DNA from: Nocardia aurantia | Lineage (GTDB): Bacteria > Actinomycetota > Actinomycetes > Mycobacteriales > Mycobacteriaceae | Direction: 5' to 3' | Assembly: GCF_009604425.1 (NCBI RefSeq) | Contig: NZ_WEGI01000001.1 | Span: 1-64,000, forward strand | DNA length: 64,000 nt | Shown here: positions 8,083 to 17,349 of the stretch, piece after piece | Layout of the letters: each line of letters starts with the position of its first letter | How positions within the stretch are numbered: the first letter of the stretch is position 1 | The notes under the pieces: model-generated | Seen by the model: the letters and a program-made list of their open reading frames with translations, nothing else | Told to the model about the DNA's origin: nothing | Databases searched by the model: none | Position numbers and translations under genes: made by a program

Positions 8083-8624
8083 GCCCGCGGTCGCATCGAG
8101 TGCGCCGAGTCCGTGCCGAGCGGCCGGATCGATACTGCCGGGAGTCGGCGGATGGGCCGGCGGGGTCGGCCCCACGTCGTGAATCCACTGATCCGCCCGG
8201 CCCGATCGGGCTAGGGGCCGGTACGCGTGTCACGAGGGCTTGTGGCGGCGTGCTCCACCGGTCGATCGGTCGGGAGGACGGGGTGGCGACCGTCGCCGCT
8301 TGTCTTGCGGTGCTGGCGCTGCTGGCGGTCACCGGGCTGATCGGACAGGTCGGGGTGGTGGCCGTCGTGCGGCATCGAGTGCAGTCGGCGGCGGATCTGA
8401 GTGCGCTGGCGGGAGCCGGTGCGCTGGAGGACGGGATCACCGCGGGCTGCGCGCGGGCCGGCATGGTCGCCGGGCGCGCGGGATTTCGCCTCGACGAGTG
8501 CACGGTGGTGGATTGGGATGTGATCGTCACCGTGGGGGCGGAGATCTCGCTCGCGGCATTGGGATCTCGGCGAGTTCTTGCGAGTGCGCGGGCGGGACCG
8601 GTAGTTCCTTACGGAACCGAATGA
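8079..8624 (+). CDS. TadE/TadG-like protein of the helicase neighbourhood (Rv3654c-type)
   Basis: 181 residues. A basic 60-residue N-terminal region is followed by EDGVATVAACLAVLALLAVTGLIGQVGVVAVV, one membrane helix, then HRVQSAADLSALAGAGAL, the signature that defines the TadE-like family found next to DECH helicases. The GTG start overlaps the preceding stop. It is the last gene of the tad operon. The role is inferred: a minor pilin or assembly factor. Confidence 0.8.
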   Translation: MSPRSHRVRRVRAERPDRYCRESADGPAGSAPRRESTDPPGPIGLGAGTRVTRACGGVLHRSIGREDGVATVAACLAVLALLAVTGLIGQVGVVAVVRHRVQSAADLSALAGAGALEDGITAGCARAGMVAGRAGFRLDECTVVDWDVIVTVGAEISLAALGSRRVLASARAGPVVPYGTE

Positions 8625-8935
8625 ATACCGAACGGTTGGTGATGGCGGCTTTAACTGGGCCATGCCGTAGACCCCTCCGGGGCGCCTTTGGAAATTGCCG
8701 AAATGGAGTACGAAATATTCGCGCTCCGCTCAATTGCGGGCCGCCGCGTTGCGCCATTCCCGAGTTCGCGCAGCTCGCAGTTAATTCACTCGAGCAACGA
8801 AGTAGTTAACATGATGGATTTCCTTTTTATTCGGCCGCGAATGTGTCCGTTCGGATCGAAGACGCGCCCGAAGTCGGTCGGTGCGACGCGCGCGACGCAG
8901 ATCACGACACGAGGAAACGGAGGACGACTGTGCCG
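8625..8935. other. Convergent intergenic region, 311 bp
   Basis: Relatively AT-rich spacer between the tad operon and the helicase, whose stop is at 8936. A short stem near 8672-8683 (CCCCTCCGGGG) may act as terminator. I see no supportable gene. Confidence 0.4.
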
Positions 8936-11359
8936 TCACGGTTGCGGCACGCCGCCGTTATCCGACTGGTCGTCCGATTCCCCGGTCGGAGTCGCGCCGG
9001 CGCGGAGTTCGGCGAGGACGGCCGTCAGCAGAGCCGCGGCACCCTCCTTGTCCAGCGGATGGTTGCCGTTGCCGCACTTCGGCGACTGCACGCACGACGG
9101 GCAGCCACTGGGGCAGGCACAGGATTCGACGGCCTCGAGTGTCGCGGTCAACCAGGTACGCAGCTCGCCGAAGCCCCGCTCCGCGAATCCGGCCCCACCG
9201 GCGTGGCCGTCGTAGACGAAGACGGTGGGCAGTCCGGTGTCGGGATGTTCGGCGGTCGACACGCCGCCGATGTCCCAGCGGTCGCAGCTCGCTACCAGCG
9301 GCAACATGCCGATCGCGGCGTGTTCGGCCGCGTGCAGGGCACCCGGCAGGCGGCGGGCGTCTATGCCCGCCCGGGCCAGCAGACGCGGGGTGACCGTGTA
9401 CAGCACGGCCCGGGTGGGCAGGGTCTGCTCGGGCAGTTCGAGTTCCACCAGGTCCAGCACCTCCCCGGTGGGCAGGGTGCGCAGGTAGGCGACCACCTGC
9501 CGGGACACGTCCACCTGCGCCAGCGCGGCGGTGACCTCGCCGAATCGGTGCTCGGTGGTCACGTCGGCGATCCCGATCGATGTCACGGTCCGCGGGCTGG
9601 TGGTCCAGCCGGGCTGGTCGGCGTGCACGAAGGCGACGCCGGCCTCCAGGTCCAGGTCGTCGACCACGTAGGTCTCGCCCTGGTGCAGGTGGACCGCGCC
9701 GGGATGCAGGGTGCCGAGGGCGCGGCCCGCGTCGGCGGTACCGAGCAGCCGTCCGGTCTCCTCGTCGACGATGGCGACCTGGGTGCCGATGCCGCCGCGC
9801 ACGTCGACGGCGTCGTGCGGCTGCTCGGTGGTGGTGGCGTACCACCGGGCCGGTCCGCGGCCGTTGGTCCGGCGCCGGATCAGGCCGTCGGCGGCCAGTT
9901 CCGCGGCCACCTCGGTGGCGCCGAGTTCGGCGACCTCGAGATCGGTCAGCGGATGTTCCAGCGCCGCGCAGACCAGGTGCGGAGCGAGCACATACGGATT
10001 GCGCGGGTCGGTGATCGTGGCCTCCACGGGCCGCCCCAGCAGGGCCTGGGGATGGTGGACCAGGTAGGTGTCCAGCGGGTCGTCGCGAGCCACCAGGACC
10101 ACCAGCGAGCCCTGGGTACGCCGGCCCGCGCGGCCTGCCTGCTGCCAGAACGAGGCCACGGTTCCGGGGAAGCCGGCGATCACCACCGCGTCCAGTCCGG
10201 CGATGTCGACGCCCAGCTCCAGCGCGGTGGTGGTGGCGGCGCCGAGCAGGGTGCCGTCGTTGAGGGCCGACTCCAGTTCGCGCCGGTCGTCGGCGAGATA
10301 GCCGGCCCGGTAGGCGGCCACCCGGCCGGCGAGGTCCGGGTCGATCTCGGCGAGCAGCCGGCGGGTGTCGATCGCGACCGTCTCGGCGGCCCGGCGGGAT
10401 CGGACGAAGGTCAGCGTGCGGGCGCCCTCGGCCACCAGGTCGGTCATGATCCGGGCCGCTTCCGAGGCGGCCGGACGCCGCACCGGGGCGCCGTTCTCGC
10501 CGCTGATCGCGGGCAGCAGCGGCGGTTCCCACAGCGCGACGGTACGGGCCCCGGCCGGGGAGCCGTCCTCGGTGACGGCGACGCAGCGGGCGCCGATCAA
10601 TTCACTCGCCGCGGCCGCGGGTTCGGCCGTGGTGGCCGAACAGAGGACGAAGACCGGGTCGGCGCCGTAGTGCGCGGCCAGCCGCCGCAGCCGGCGCAGT
10701 ATCAATGCGACATTCGAACCGAATACACCGCGATAGGCGTGGCATTCGTCGACCACGACATAGCGCAGCCGGCGCAGTACCCGCGCCCAGCGCTGATGCG
10801 ATCGCAGAATACCCAGGTGCAACATGTCGGGATTGGTGAAGATCCAGCGGGCATTCGCACGGACCCATTGCCGTACCTCGCCCGGTGTGTCGCCGTCGTA
10901 GGAGGCGGGATGGACAGCACGCAGCGCGTTGTCGTGGGTGAGTGCCGACACCGCGCGCAATTGATCGGCGCCCAGCGCTTTGGTCGGAGCCAGATACAAC
11001 GCCGTGGCCTGGGGGTCCCGGTGCAGGTCGGTCAGTATCGGCAGCTGATATCCCAGTGATTTGCCGGAGGCCGTACCGGAACTGACCACCACGTGCCGGC
11101 CGGTCACGGCGTACTCGGCGGTCCGGGCCTGGTGTGACCAGGGCGTGACCACGCCGTTGGCCCGGAATGCCTCGATGACCTCCGGGGCCGCCCAGGTGGG
11201 CCAGTCCGTGACCTGCGCGGATCGCGCCGGCAGCTCGGCGAGATGGGTGAGCCGCGCGGCCCCGTCCGGCACGGCGGCCAGGACACGGTCCAGCAACACG
11301 CGGCCGTATCCGGCGGCCGTATCCGGCGTGGTGTCGGGTGTCGTGCGCGTCGGGTTCAT
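8936..11359 (-). CDS. DECH-box superfamily 2 helicase with C-terminal four-Cys domain (MrfA/YprA type)
   Basis: 807-residue DNA helicase homologous by position to Rv3649. Motif I SSGTASGKS is at about 93-101, the DECH box at about 204-207 (VVVDECHAY), and motif VI region QQAGRAGRRTQGSLVV follows in the second RecA domain. The C-terminal DUF1998-type domain carries CACPSGCPSCVQSPKC at about 747-762, the zinc-binding cysteines of Bacillus MrfA (mitomycin repair factor A). A role in nucleotide-excision-independent repair of DNA adducts is therefore plausible. The start at 11359 (MNPTRTTPDT) was preferred to the upstream 11425 because the added residues look non-conserved. It is divergent from cspA. 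Confidence 0.9.
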   Translation of the reverse strand: MNPTRTTPDTTPDTAAGYGRVLLDRVLAAVPDGAARLTHLAELPARSAQVTDWPTWAAPEVIEAFRANGVVTPWSHQARTAEYAVTGRHVVVSSGTASGKSLGYQLPILTDLHRDPQATALYLAPTKALGADQLRAVSALTHDNALRAVHPASYDGDTPGEVRQWVRANARWIFTNPDMLHLGILRSHQRWARVLRRLRYVVVDECHAYRGVFGSNVALILRRLRRLAAHYGADPVFVLCSATTAEPAAAASELIGARCVAVTEDGSPAGARTVALWEPPLLPAISGENGAPVRRPAASEAARIMTDLVAEGARTLTFVRSRRAAETVAIDTRRLLAEIDPDLAGRVAAYRAGYLADDRRELESALNDGTLLGAATTTALELGVDIAGLDAVVIAGFPGTVASFWQQAGRAGRRTQGSLVVLVARDDPLDTYLVHHPQALLGRPVEATITDPRNPYVLAPHLVCAALEHPLTDLEVAELGATEVAAELAADGLIRRRTNGRGPARWYATTTEQPHDAVDVRGGIGTQVAIVDEETGRLLGTADAGRALGTLHPGAVHLHQGETYVVDDLDLEAGVAFVHADQPGWTTSPRTVTSIGIADVTTEHRFGEVTAALAQVDVSRQVVAYLRTLPTGEVLDLVELELPEQTLPTRAVLYTVTPRLLARAGIDARRLPGALHAAEHAAIGMLPLVASCDRWDIGGVSTAEHPDTGLPTVFVYDGHAGGAGFAERGFGELRTWLTATLEAVESCACPSGCPSCVQSPKCGNGNHPLDKEGAAALLTAVLAELRAGATPTGESDDQSDNGGVPQP

Positions 11360-11795
11360 TCGACCGTGATCGCGACACGCTGAAGAACTGTGAACCATGT
11401 GTGTGGTGTGTGCCCTACCTGCCATTTCACTACAGAGTAGCGATCTGTATCACACCCCCATTGCCTGACGTCAACCCGGTTATCGCGAAGCAAACCTACC
11501 TCAAGTACGGATTTGAGCATTCGAGCCCTCACCTGCGCATTCGCAAGATCATCTTTTTTGCAAATTGTCGGTAACTCGACTGTTGAATTGCTCGGAGACA
11601 TGGTTCACTGGTTCCTGGTCGCAAGCTTCTGTGTTCGAGGGAACGGATCCAAAGTCCAACACCATCAGCAGGATCGATGTTGCGAACGGTGTGCTTGATG
11701 CTTCCTGCAGGGGGAACAGAGTACAGCGGTCGGAACGGGCCCGGTGGACGAACCTAACTAGTCTGCCGTTCCGGTATGGAAAGAGAAGGAACAGA
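11360..11795. other. AT-richer divergent promoter region and cspA leader, 436 bp
   Basis: This region is clearly lower in GC than the flanks, with runs such as ATCATCTTTTTTGCAAATTG. It should hold the promoters of the helicase and cspA, and probably a long cspA 5' untranslated region, which is common for cold-shock genes. I could not fix a single promoter. No gene is supported. Confidence 0.5.
11731..11773 (+). promoter_or_regulatory. cspA: Leader hairpin just upstream of the cspA ribosome binding site
   Basis: CGGAACGG (11731-11738) pairs perfectly with CCGTTCCG (11766-11773) across a 27-nt loop, ending 10-15 nt before the GAAGGA ribosome binding site. It is a candidate temperature-sensitive leader element. 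There is no experimental support. Confidence 0.4.
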
Positions 11796-12002
11796 ATGGC
11801 ACAGGGAACTGTGAAGTGGTTCAATGCGGAGAAGGGTTTCGGCTTCATCGCGCCCGAGGACGGCTCCGCTGACGTCTTCGTTCACTACTCCGAGATCCAG
11901 GGGACGGGCTTCCGCACCCTCGAGGAGAACCAGAAGGTCGAGTTCGAGGTCGGCCAGGGCACCAAGGGCCCGCAGGCCACCGGAGTTCGCGCGCTCAGCT
12001 GA
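11796..12002 (+). CDS. cspA: Cold-shock protein CspA
   Basis: 68-residue cold-shock domain protein, a single OB-fold that binds single-stranded RNA and DNA and melts RNA structure. Both nucleic-acid motifs are intact: KGFGFIAP (RNP1) and DVFVHYSEI (RNP2). The start at 11796 gives the family's normal [10 protein letters not shown] beginning and has AGAAGGAACAG just upstream. The frame upstream to 11565 is unrelated leader. Positioned like Rv3648c, next to topA. Confidence 0.97.
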   Translation: MAQGTVKWFNAEKGFGFIAPEDGSADVFVHYSEIQGTGFRTLEENQKVEFEVGQGTKGPQATGVRALS

Positions 12003-12030
12003 GCGGTAACCCAACAGGTCCGAAGGCTAC

Positions 12031-12059
12031 GTCCCTCACCGCCCACCGCGGTGGGGGAC
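12031..12059 (+). terminator. cspA terminator hairpin
   Basis: GTCCCTCACCG (12031-12041) pairs with CGGTGGGGGAC (12049-12059) with one G-T pair and a 7-nt loop, starting 28 nt after the cspA stop. There is no long T-tract. Confidence 0.6.
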
Positions 12060-12100
12060 GAGCCGTTTCCGGGCCCAGTACACTCGACCGCGAAAGGGGC

Positions 12101-12131
12101 ATCGCCTCGCGCCGACTACCGGCGCGGCGAT
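12101..12131 (+). other. Inverted repeat in the topA upstream region
   Basis: ATCGCCTCGCGCCG (12101-12114) and CGGCGCGGCGAT (12120-12131) form a hairpin with two unpaired bases in the left arm and a 5-nt loop. It lies about 40 nt before a TATAAA box (12173-12178) that may be the topA -10. It could be a regulator site or a supercoiling-sensitive structure. The function is unknown. Confidence 0.35.
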
Positions 12132-12271
12132 CTGCGCACCCGCTGCATCGGGGGCGCGATGCTGAAACACGGTATAAACGTCTCTGGCGGGGATAGCCTC
12201 TTCCGCCGCTTGCCCCAGCCGCGCGCTGCGCTCCTGCGTCGCGCGGGTCGACAGGAAAGGTGTGTTCGCCG

Positions 12272-15208
12272 GTGGCAACACGAGACCGAAACGCCTCAGC
12301 AGGGCCCGACCAGGGTCGTCACGTGCGTCGTCTCGTGATCGTGGAGTCACCTACCAAGGCCAAGAAGATCGCTCCGTATCTCGGGCGCGGATACGTCGTG
12401 GAGGCCTCGGTCGGGCACATCCGCGATCTGCCGCGCGGCGCGGCCGACGTGCCCGCCAAATACAAGGGGCAGTCCTGGGCGCGGCTCGGCGTCGACGTCG
12501 ACAACGACTTCGAGCCGATCTATGTCGTCAGCCCGGAGAAGAAGAGCAAGGTCACCGAGCTCAAGCGACTGCTCGAGGACGCCGACGAGCTCTATCTGGC
12601 CACCGACCCCGACCGTGAGGGCGAGGCCATCGCCTGGCACCTGCTGGAGACCCTGAAGCCCAAGGTCCCGGTGCGGCGCATGGTGTTCCACGAGATCACC
12701 GAGCCGGCCATCCGGGCCGCCGCCGCGGATACCCGTGAGCTGGACAACGATCTGGTCGACGCGCAGGAGACCCGGCGCATCCTGGACCGGCTGTACGGCT
12801 ACGAGGTCAGCCCGGTGTTGTGGAAGAAGGTCATGCCGCGGTTGTCGGCGGGCCGGGTGCAGTCGGTGGCGACCCGCATCATCGTGCAGCGCGAGCGTGA
12901 GCGGATGGCGTTCCGTTCGGCCGAATACTGGGACATCGCAGGCAAATTCGACACCGGGGGCGGTTCGGCCGACGCCGCGAATCCGCGCACCTTCGGCGCC
13001 AGGCTGGTCACCGTCGACGGATCCAGGGTGGCGAGCGGCCGTGACTTCGGTTCCGACGGGAAGCTGAAGTCCGGTGGCGTGACCGTGCTCGACGAGGCGC
13101 ATGCCCGGCGGCTCGCGGAAGCGTTGACGGGTGCGGACTTCCGGGTCTCCTCGGTGGAGTCCAAGCCGTACACCCGCAAGCCCTACGCGCCGTTCATGAC
13201 GTCCACGCTGCAACAGGAGGCCGCGCGCAAGCTGCGGTTCACCTCCGAGCGGACCATGCGGGTCGCGCAGCGGTTGTACGAGAACGGCTACATCACCTAC
13301 ATGCGTACCGACTCGACCACGCTGTCCGAGTCGGCGATCGCCGCCGCCCGCGCGCAGGCCACCCAGTTGTACGGCGCCGACCATGTGCACCCGACGCCGC
13401 GGCAGTACAACCGCAAGGTCAAGAACGCGCAGGAGGCGCACGAGGCCATCCGGCCCGCGGGCGACACCTTCGCCACTCCGGGCCAGCTGCACGCGCGGCT
13501 GGACCAGGACGAATTCCGGCTGTACGAACTGATCTGGCAGCGCACGGTCGCCTCGCAGATGGCCGATGCCCGCGGTACCACTCTCACCGTGCGGATCACC
13601 GGCCACGCCGGTACCGGCGAGGAATGCGTGTTCTCCGCCTCCGGTCGCACCATCACCTTCGCGGGTTTCCTGAAGGCGTACGTCGAGAGCGTCGACGAGG
13701 ATTCCGGCGGCCAGTCCGACGACGCGGAGTCGCGGCTGCCCGCGCTCGCCGAGGGGCAGGGCGTCTCGGCCGCCGAACTCACCCCGGACGGGCACACGAC
13801 CAACCCGCCGTCGCGCTACAACGAGGCGTCGCTGATCAAGGCGCTGGAAGAGCTGGGTATCGGCCGGCCGTCGACCTACGCGTCGATCATCAAGACGATT
13901 CTCGACCGCGGTTACGTGTACAAGCGCGGCAGCGCGCTGGTCCCGTCGTGGGTCGCGTTCGCCGTGGTCGGACTGCTCGAGGAGTATTTCGGCCGGTTGG
14001 TCGACTTCGACTTCACCGCGGCCATGGAGGACGACCTGGACGCCATCGCCGGTGGCCGGGAGCGACGCGGAAACTGGTTGTCCAGCTTCTACTTCGGCGG
14101 CGACAACGGCGTCGAAGGTTCGGTGGCCCGGTCGGGCGGCCTGAAGAAGATGGTGGGCCAGCAACTCGACGACATCGATGCGCGCGAGGTCAACTCCATC
14201 AAGCTGTTCGTGGACGATCAGGACCGCGATGTGGTCGTGCGGGTCGGCCGTTACGGGCCGTACCTGGAGCGAATGGTCGTCGACCCGGACGATCCGGACG
14301 GCACGCCGGTGTCGCAGCGCGCCAACCTGCCCGACGATCTGCCCCCGGACGAGCTGACCCCCGAGGTCGCGGAGAAGCTGTTCTCGACCCCGCAGGAGGG
14401 ACGTTCGCTCGGCGTCGACCCGGCCACCGGGCACGAGATCGTCGCGAAGGAGGGCAGATTCGGGCCCTACGTCACGGAGATCCTGCCGGAACCGGCCGCA
14501 GACCTCGATACGAAGACCAACGCCAAGAAGAAGGCCGACGCGAAGCCGAAGCCGCGGACCGGCTCGCTGTTCAAGTCGATGGACCTGGCCACCATCGGCC
14601 TCGACGACGCGCTCAAGCTGCTGTCGCTACCCCGGGTCGTCGGCGCCGATCCGGCGTCGGGCGAGGAGATCACCGCGCAGAACGGCCGTTACGGCCCGTA
14701 TCTGAAGAAGGGCACCGACTCCCGTTCGCTGACCGGCGAGGATCAGATCTTCACCGTCACGTTGGACGAGGCGCTGCAGATCTACTCCGAGCCCAAACGG
14801 CGCGGCCGGCAGGCGGCGAGCGCGGCCGCGCTGCGGGAACTGGGCGCCGACTCCGCCACCGGCAAGCCGATGGTGATCAAGGACGGCCGCTTCGGTCCGT
14901 ACGTCACCGACGGCGAGACCAACGCGAGCCTGCGCAAGGGCGACGAGGTCGAATCCATCACCGATGAGCGGGCCTCGGAGCTGCTGGCCGAACGTCGTGC
15001 CAAGGCGCCGGTGAAGCGGCCGGCGAAGAAGGCCGCCAAGAAGGCGGCCACCAAGACGGCCGCGAAGAAGACGGCGGCCAAGACGGCGGCGAAGAAGACC
15101 ACCGCCGCGACGAAGACGGCGGCGAAGGCGACGACCGCCGCGACGAAGACGGCGCGGAAGGCCCCCGCGAAGAAGGCCGCCGCGAAGGCCACCACGGCGA
15201 AGAAGTAG
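12272..15208 (+). CDS. topA: DNA topoisomerase I
   Basis: Type IA topoisomerase that relaxes negative supercoils. From the GTG at 12272 it has 978 residues. The TOPRIM domain starts LVIVESPTKAKKIAPYLG, with the acidic ELYLATDPDREGE motif. The catalytic tyrosine is in GYITYMRTDSTTLS near residue 340. The C-terminal half has repeated GRYGPYL-type modules in place of zinc fingers, as in actinobacteria, then a roughly 70-residue Lys/Ala tail (KKAAKKAATKTAAKKT...). That tail resembles the HupB tail and probably improves DNA binding and processivity. GGAAAGG lies 11 nt before the GTG; an alternative GTG at 12260 is possible. Neighbours cspA and holB match Rv3646c synteny. Confidence 0.97.
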   Translation: MATRDRNASAGPDQGRHVRRLVIVESPTKAKKIAPYLGRGYVVEASVGHIRDLPRGAADVPAKYKGQSWARLGVDVDNDFEPIYVVSPEKKSKVTELKRLLEDADELYLATDPDREGEAIAWHLLETLKPKVPVRRMVFHEITEPAIRAAAADTRELDNDLVDAQETRRILDRLYGYEVSPVLWKKVMPRLSAGRVQSVATRIIVQRERERMAFRSAEYWDIAGKFDTGGGSADAANPRTFGARLVTVDGSRVASGRDFGSDGKLKSGGVTVLDEAHARRLAEALTGADFRVSSVESKPYTRKPYAPFMTSTLQQEAARKLRFTSERTMRVAQRLYENGYITYMRTDSTTLSESAIAAARAQATQLYGADHVHPTPRQYNRKVKNAQEAHEAIRPAGDTFATPGQLHARLDQDEFRLYELIWQRTVASQMADARGTTLTVRITGHAGTGEECVFSASGRTITFAGFLKAYVESVDEDSGGQSDDAESRLPALAEGQGVSAAELTPDGHTTNPPSRYNEASLIKALEELGIGRPSTYASIIKTILDRGYVYKRGSALVPSWVAFAVVGLLEEYFGRLVDFDFTAAMEDDLDAIAGGRERRGNWLSSFYFGGDNGVEGSVARSGGLKKMVGQQLDDIDAREVNSIKLFVDDQDRDVVVRVGRYGPYLERMVVDPDDPDGTPVSQRANLPDDLPPDELTPEVAEKLFSTPQEGRSLGVDPATGHEIVAKEGRFGPYVTEILPEPAADLDTKTNAKKKADAKPKPRTGSLFKSMDLATIGLDDALKLLSLPRVVGADPASGEEITAQNGRYGPYLKKGTDSRSLTGEDQIFTVTLDEALQIYSEPKRRGRQAASAAALRELGADSATGKPMVIKDGRFGPYVTDGETNASLRKGDEVESITDERASELLAERRAKAPVKRPAKKAAKKAATKTAAKKTAAKTAAKKTTAATKTAAKATTAATKTARKAPAKKAAAKATTAKK

Positions 15209-15234
15209 TTCGGCGAAACGCCTTCTCATCGGCG

Positions 15235-15257
15235 GAAATCGGTCCCGGGCCGATTTC
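15235..15257 (+). terminator. topA terminator hairpin
   Basis: GAAATCGG (15235-15242) pairs perfectly with CCGATTTC (15250-15257), with loop TCCCGGG, 26 nt after the topA stop. Confidence 0.65.
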
Positions 15258-15318
15258 TGTCGGTGTCCTGCCGTACCGTGACCAGCCATCGAAGCCCGCT
15301 CGAGCGGAAGGACCCGCG

Positions 15319-15825
15319 ATGGCCGTCGACACCGAACGCGAAGATCTGATCGGCATGCTGGCGAGCCAGCGCGATCTGTTCCGCATCACGCTACGCGGGA
15401 TCGAGGACGATCAGGCGCGCCAGCGCACCACCGTGAGCGAGCTGACCCTCGGCGGTCTGCTCAATCATGTCGTCAACGTCGAGCGGCACTGGTACACGAT
15501 CATCGTGGAGCGCGACGAGACGGCGACATTCGATGTCTCCCGAATGGATTCGGAGTACCGGCTCGGTCCCGACCAGACCGTCGTGGACCTGCTTGCCACC
15601 TGGGACGAGGTGGCGCTGGAGACCGAGAAGCTGATCCGCGACCTCGACAGCCTGGACACCTCGATCCCGTTGCCGACCGCGCCGTGGTCGCCCGAAAGGC
15701 AATGGTGGACAGTACGTTTCGCGGTGCTGCACATCCTCCGGGAGATCTCCCACCACTCCGGGCACGCGGACATCATCCGGGAAGCGCTCGACGGGGCCAA
15801 CACCACGTATCAACGCGCTTCGTAA
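15319..15825 (+). CDS. DinB-fold / DUF664 family protein
   Basis: 168 residues with the four-helix DinB/YfiT fold seen in mycothiol- and bacillithiol-dependent enzymes. The first metal-site histidine region is GLLNHVVNVERHW near residue 50, and the other ligands are in LREISHHSGHADIIRE near residue 145. The three-His arrangement needed for a divalent metal is therefore present. The likely activity is thiol transfer with mycothiol, but the substrate is unknown. GGAAGGA precedes the ATG. It stands alone between topA and holB. Confidence 0.85.
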   Translation: MAVDTEREDLIGMLASQRDLFRITLRGIEDDQARQRTTVSELTLGGLLNHVVNVERHWYTIIVERDETATFDVSRMDSEYRLGPDQTVVDLLATWDEVALETEKLIRDLDSLDTSIPLPTAPWSPERQWWTVRFAVLHILREISHHSGHADIIREALDGANTTYQRAS

Positions 15826-16045
15826 CGGCGACAATTGATGCCATCTGCTCGAAAAGGTATGCGATCGGCGACTTTTCGACGCTGGATCAGCGCGCCGCCC
15901 GAACCGATACGGCCGCAACGTCGTTCACGTGACGCCGCGACCGTTTGCGAAGTTTGCGAGTATTCCGGAATTGGCCGCACCGCGGCGGCGGCGCGTGACA
16001 GTGGCCACGGCGCGACGGCGAAAGTTCGCTGTCGGTGCCGGACGT
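15826..16045. other. Intergenic region before holB, 220 bp
   Basis: No gene is visible. M. tuberculosis has an adenylate cyclase gene (Rv3645) between topA and holB; no trace of it is seen here, so this part of the synteny is broken. Confidence 0.4.
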
Positions 16046-16051
16046 TAGGGT
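16046..16051 (+). promoter_or_regulatory. Candidate -10 box TAGGGT of leaderless holB
   Basis: TAGGGT is separated by 7 nt from the GTG at 16059, and no ribosome binding site lies between. Confidence 0.4.
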
Positions 16052-16058
16052 GTACATC

Positions 16059-17267
16059 GTGGCGGGAGTCTTCGATCGGCTGGTCGGCCAGGACGCGGTC
16101 GAGTCCGAACTGACCGCTGCCGCGGTCGCCGCGCGCAGCGGTGAGTCGTCGTCGGCCATGACCCATTCCTGGTTGTTCACCGGCCCGCCCGGGTCCGGCC
16201 GGTCCGTCGCCGCGCTGTGTTTCGGCGCCGCGCTCCAATGCACCGATCCGGGCACACCCGGGTGCGGGCGCTGTCACTCCTGCACCACCACCATGGCGGG
16301 CACCCACGGCGATGTGCGCCGGGTCGTGCCCGAGGGGTTGTCCATCGGTACGAAGGAGATGCGCGAGATCGTGCAGGTCGCCGCGCGGCGGCCGAGTACC
16401 GGCCGCTGGCAGGTCGTGCTGGTCGAGGATGCCGACCGCCTGACCGAAGCGGCCGGCAACGTACTGCTGAAGGTCGTCGAGGAGCCGCCGGAACGCACGG
16501 TGTTCCTGCTCTGCGCCCCCTCGGTCGACCCCGAGGACATCTCGGTGACGCTGCGCTCCCGTTGCCGGCACATTCCCTTGGTCACCCCGTCCGCCCCGGC
16601 AATCGCGCAGGTCCTGCGCGAACGCGACGGGCTCGACGACGAGACCGCCGCCTGGGCTGCCTCGGTCAGCGGCGGCCACGTCGGCCGCGCCCGCAGACTC
16701 GCCACCGACGCGGAGGCCCGCACCCGCCGCACCCGCGCCCTCGCCCTGGTCGGCGCCACCGCCCGCCCCGGCGCCGCGTACGCCGCCGCCGACGAACTGG
16801 TCAAATCCGCGGAGGAGGAGGCCAAGCAGGTCAGCGCCACCCGCGACGAACGCGAACGCGAGGAACTGGCCACCGCCCTGGGCGCCGGCGGCACCGGCAA
16901 GGGCACCGCGGCCGCCACCCGAGGTTCCGCCGGCGCCCTCAAGGATCTGGAACGCCGCCAGAAATCCCGCGCCACCCGAACCGGCCGCGACGCCCTCGAC
17001 CGCGCCCTCATCGATGTCGCCGGCCTCTACCGCGACGCCCTCGCCGTCCGCCTGCGCGCCGCCGGTCCCAGCGGCACCGGCGTCACCCTCACCCACCCGG
17101 ACCTCCCGGACCAGATCCGTGCCCTGGCCGCCGAGGTCCGCCCCGAGGGCCTGCTGCGCTCCATCGAGGCCGTCCTAGCCTGCCGCCAGGCCCTCGACCA
17201 GAACGTGAAACCTCGCTTCGCGGTCGCGGCCATGGTCGCCACCATGATCGCCGCCCGCGCCGCTTGA
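16059..17267 (+). CDS. holB: DNA polymerase III delta' subunit
   Basis: Clamp-loader subunit of 402 residues. The AAA+ domain starts GVFDRLVGQDAVESEL. The P-loop is altered to TGPPGSGRSVAA, with Arg replacing the Walker lysine, in keeping with delta' being a non-hydrolysing stator. A zinc-module cluster follows (C-x6-C-x2-C-x2-C, ending CGRCHSC), then EVVEEPPERTVFLL-type sensor sequence (KVVEEPPERT). The C-terminal domain has a charged linker rich in Glu/Arg. The start at GTG 16059 gives the usual MAGVF opening; translation is probably leaderless. Next gene is tRNA-Thr. Confidence 0.92.
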   Translation: MAGVFDRLVGQDAVESELTAAAVAARSGESSSAMTHSWLFTGPPGSGRSVAALCFGAALQCTDPGTPGCGRCHSCTTTMAGTHGDVRRVVPEGLSIGTKEMREIVQVAARRPSTGRWQVVLVEDADRLTEAAGNVLLKVVEEPPERTVFLLCAPSVDPEDISVTLRSRCRHIPLVTPSAPAIAQVLRERDGLDDETAAWAASVSGGHVGRARRLATDAEARTRRTRALALVGATARPGAAYAAADELVKSAEEEAKQVSATRDEREREELATALGAGGTGKGTAAATRGSAGALKDLERRQKSRATRTGRDALDRALIDVAGLYRDALAVRLRAAGPSGTGVTLTHPDLPDQIRALAAEVRPEGLLRSIEAVLACRQALDQNVKPRFAVAAMVATMIAARAA

Positions 17268-17349
17268 CCGGCCCACACCCCGGCCCACCCGGACCACCCG
17301 TTTTCGCGATCCGGCCACGAGACGATAGACTTCGACGGCCGGAAGGCAC

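Noticed and set aside
8843..11059. 738-codon frame antisense to the DECH helicase
   Set aside because: Gly/Gln/Val/His-rich shadow translation; the helicase frame has all motifs.
12035..12350. Small genes in the cspA-topA spacer
   Set aside because: Frames there are Arg-rich without protein character and overlap a terminator and the inferred topA promoter.
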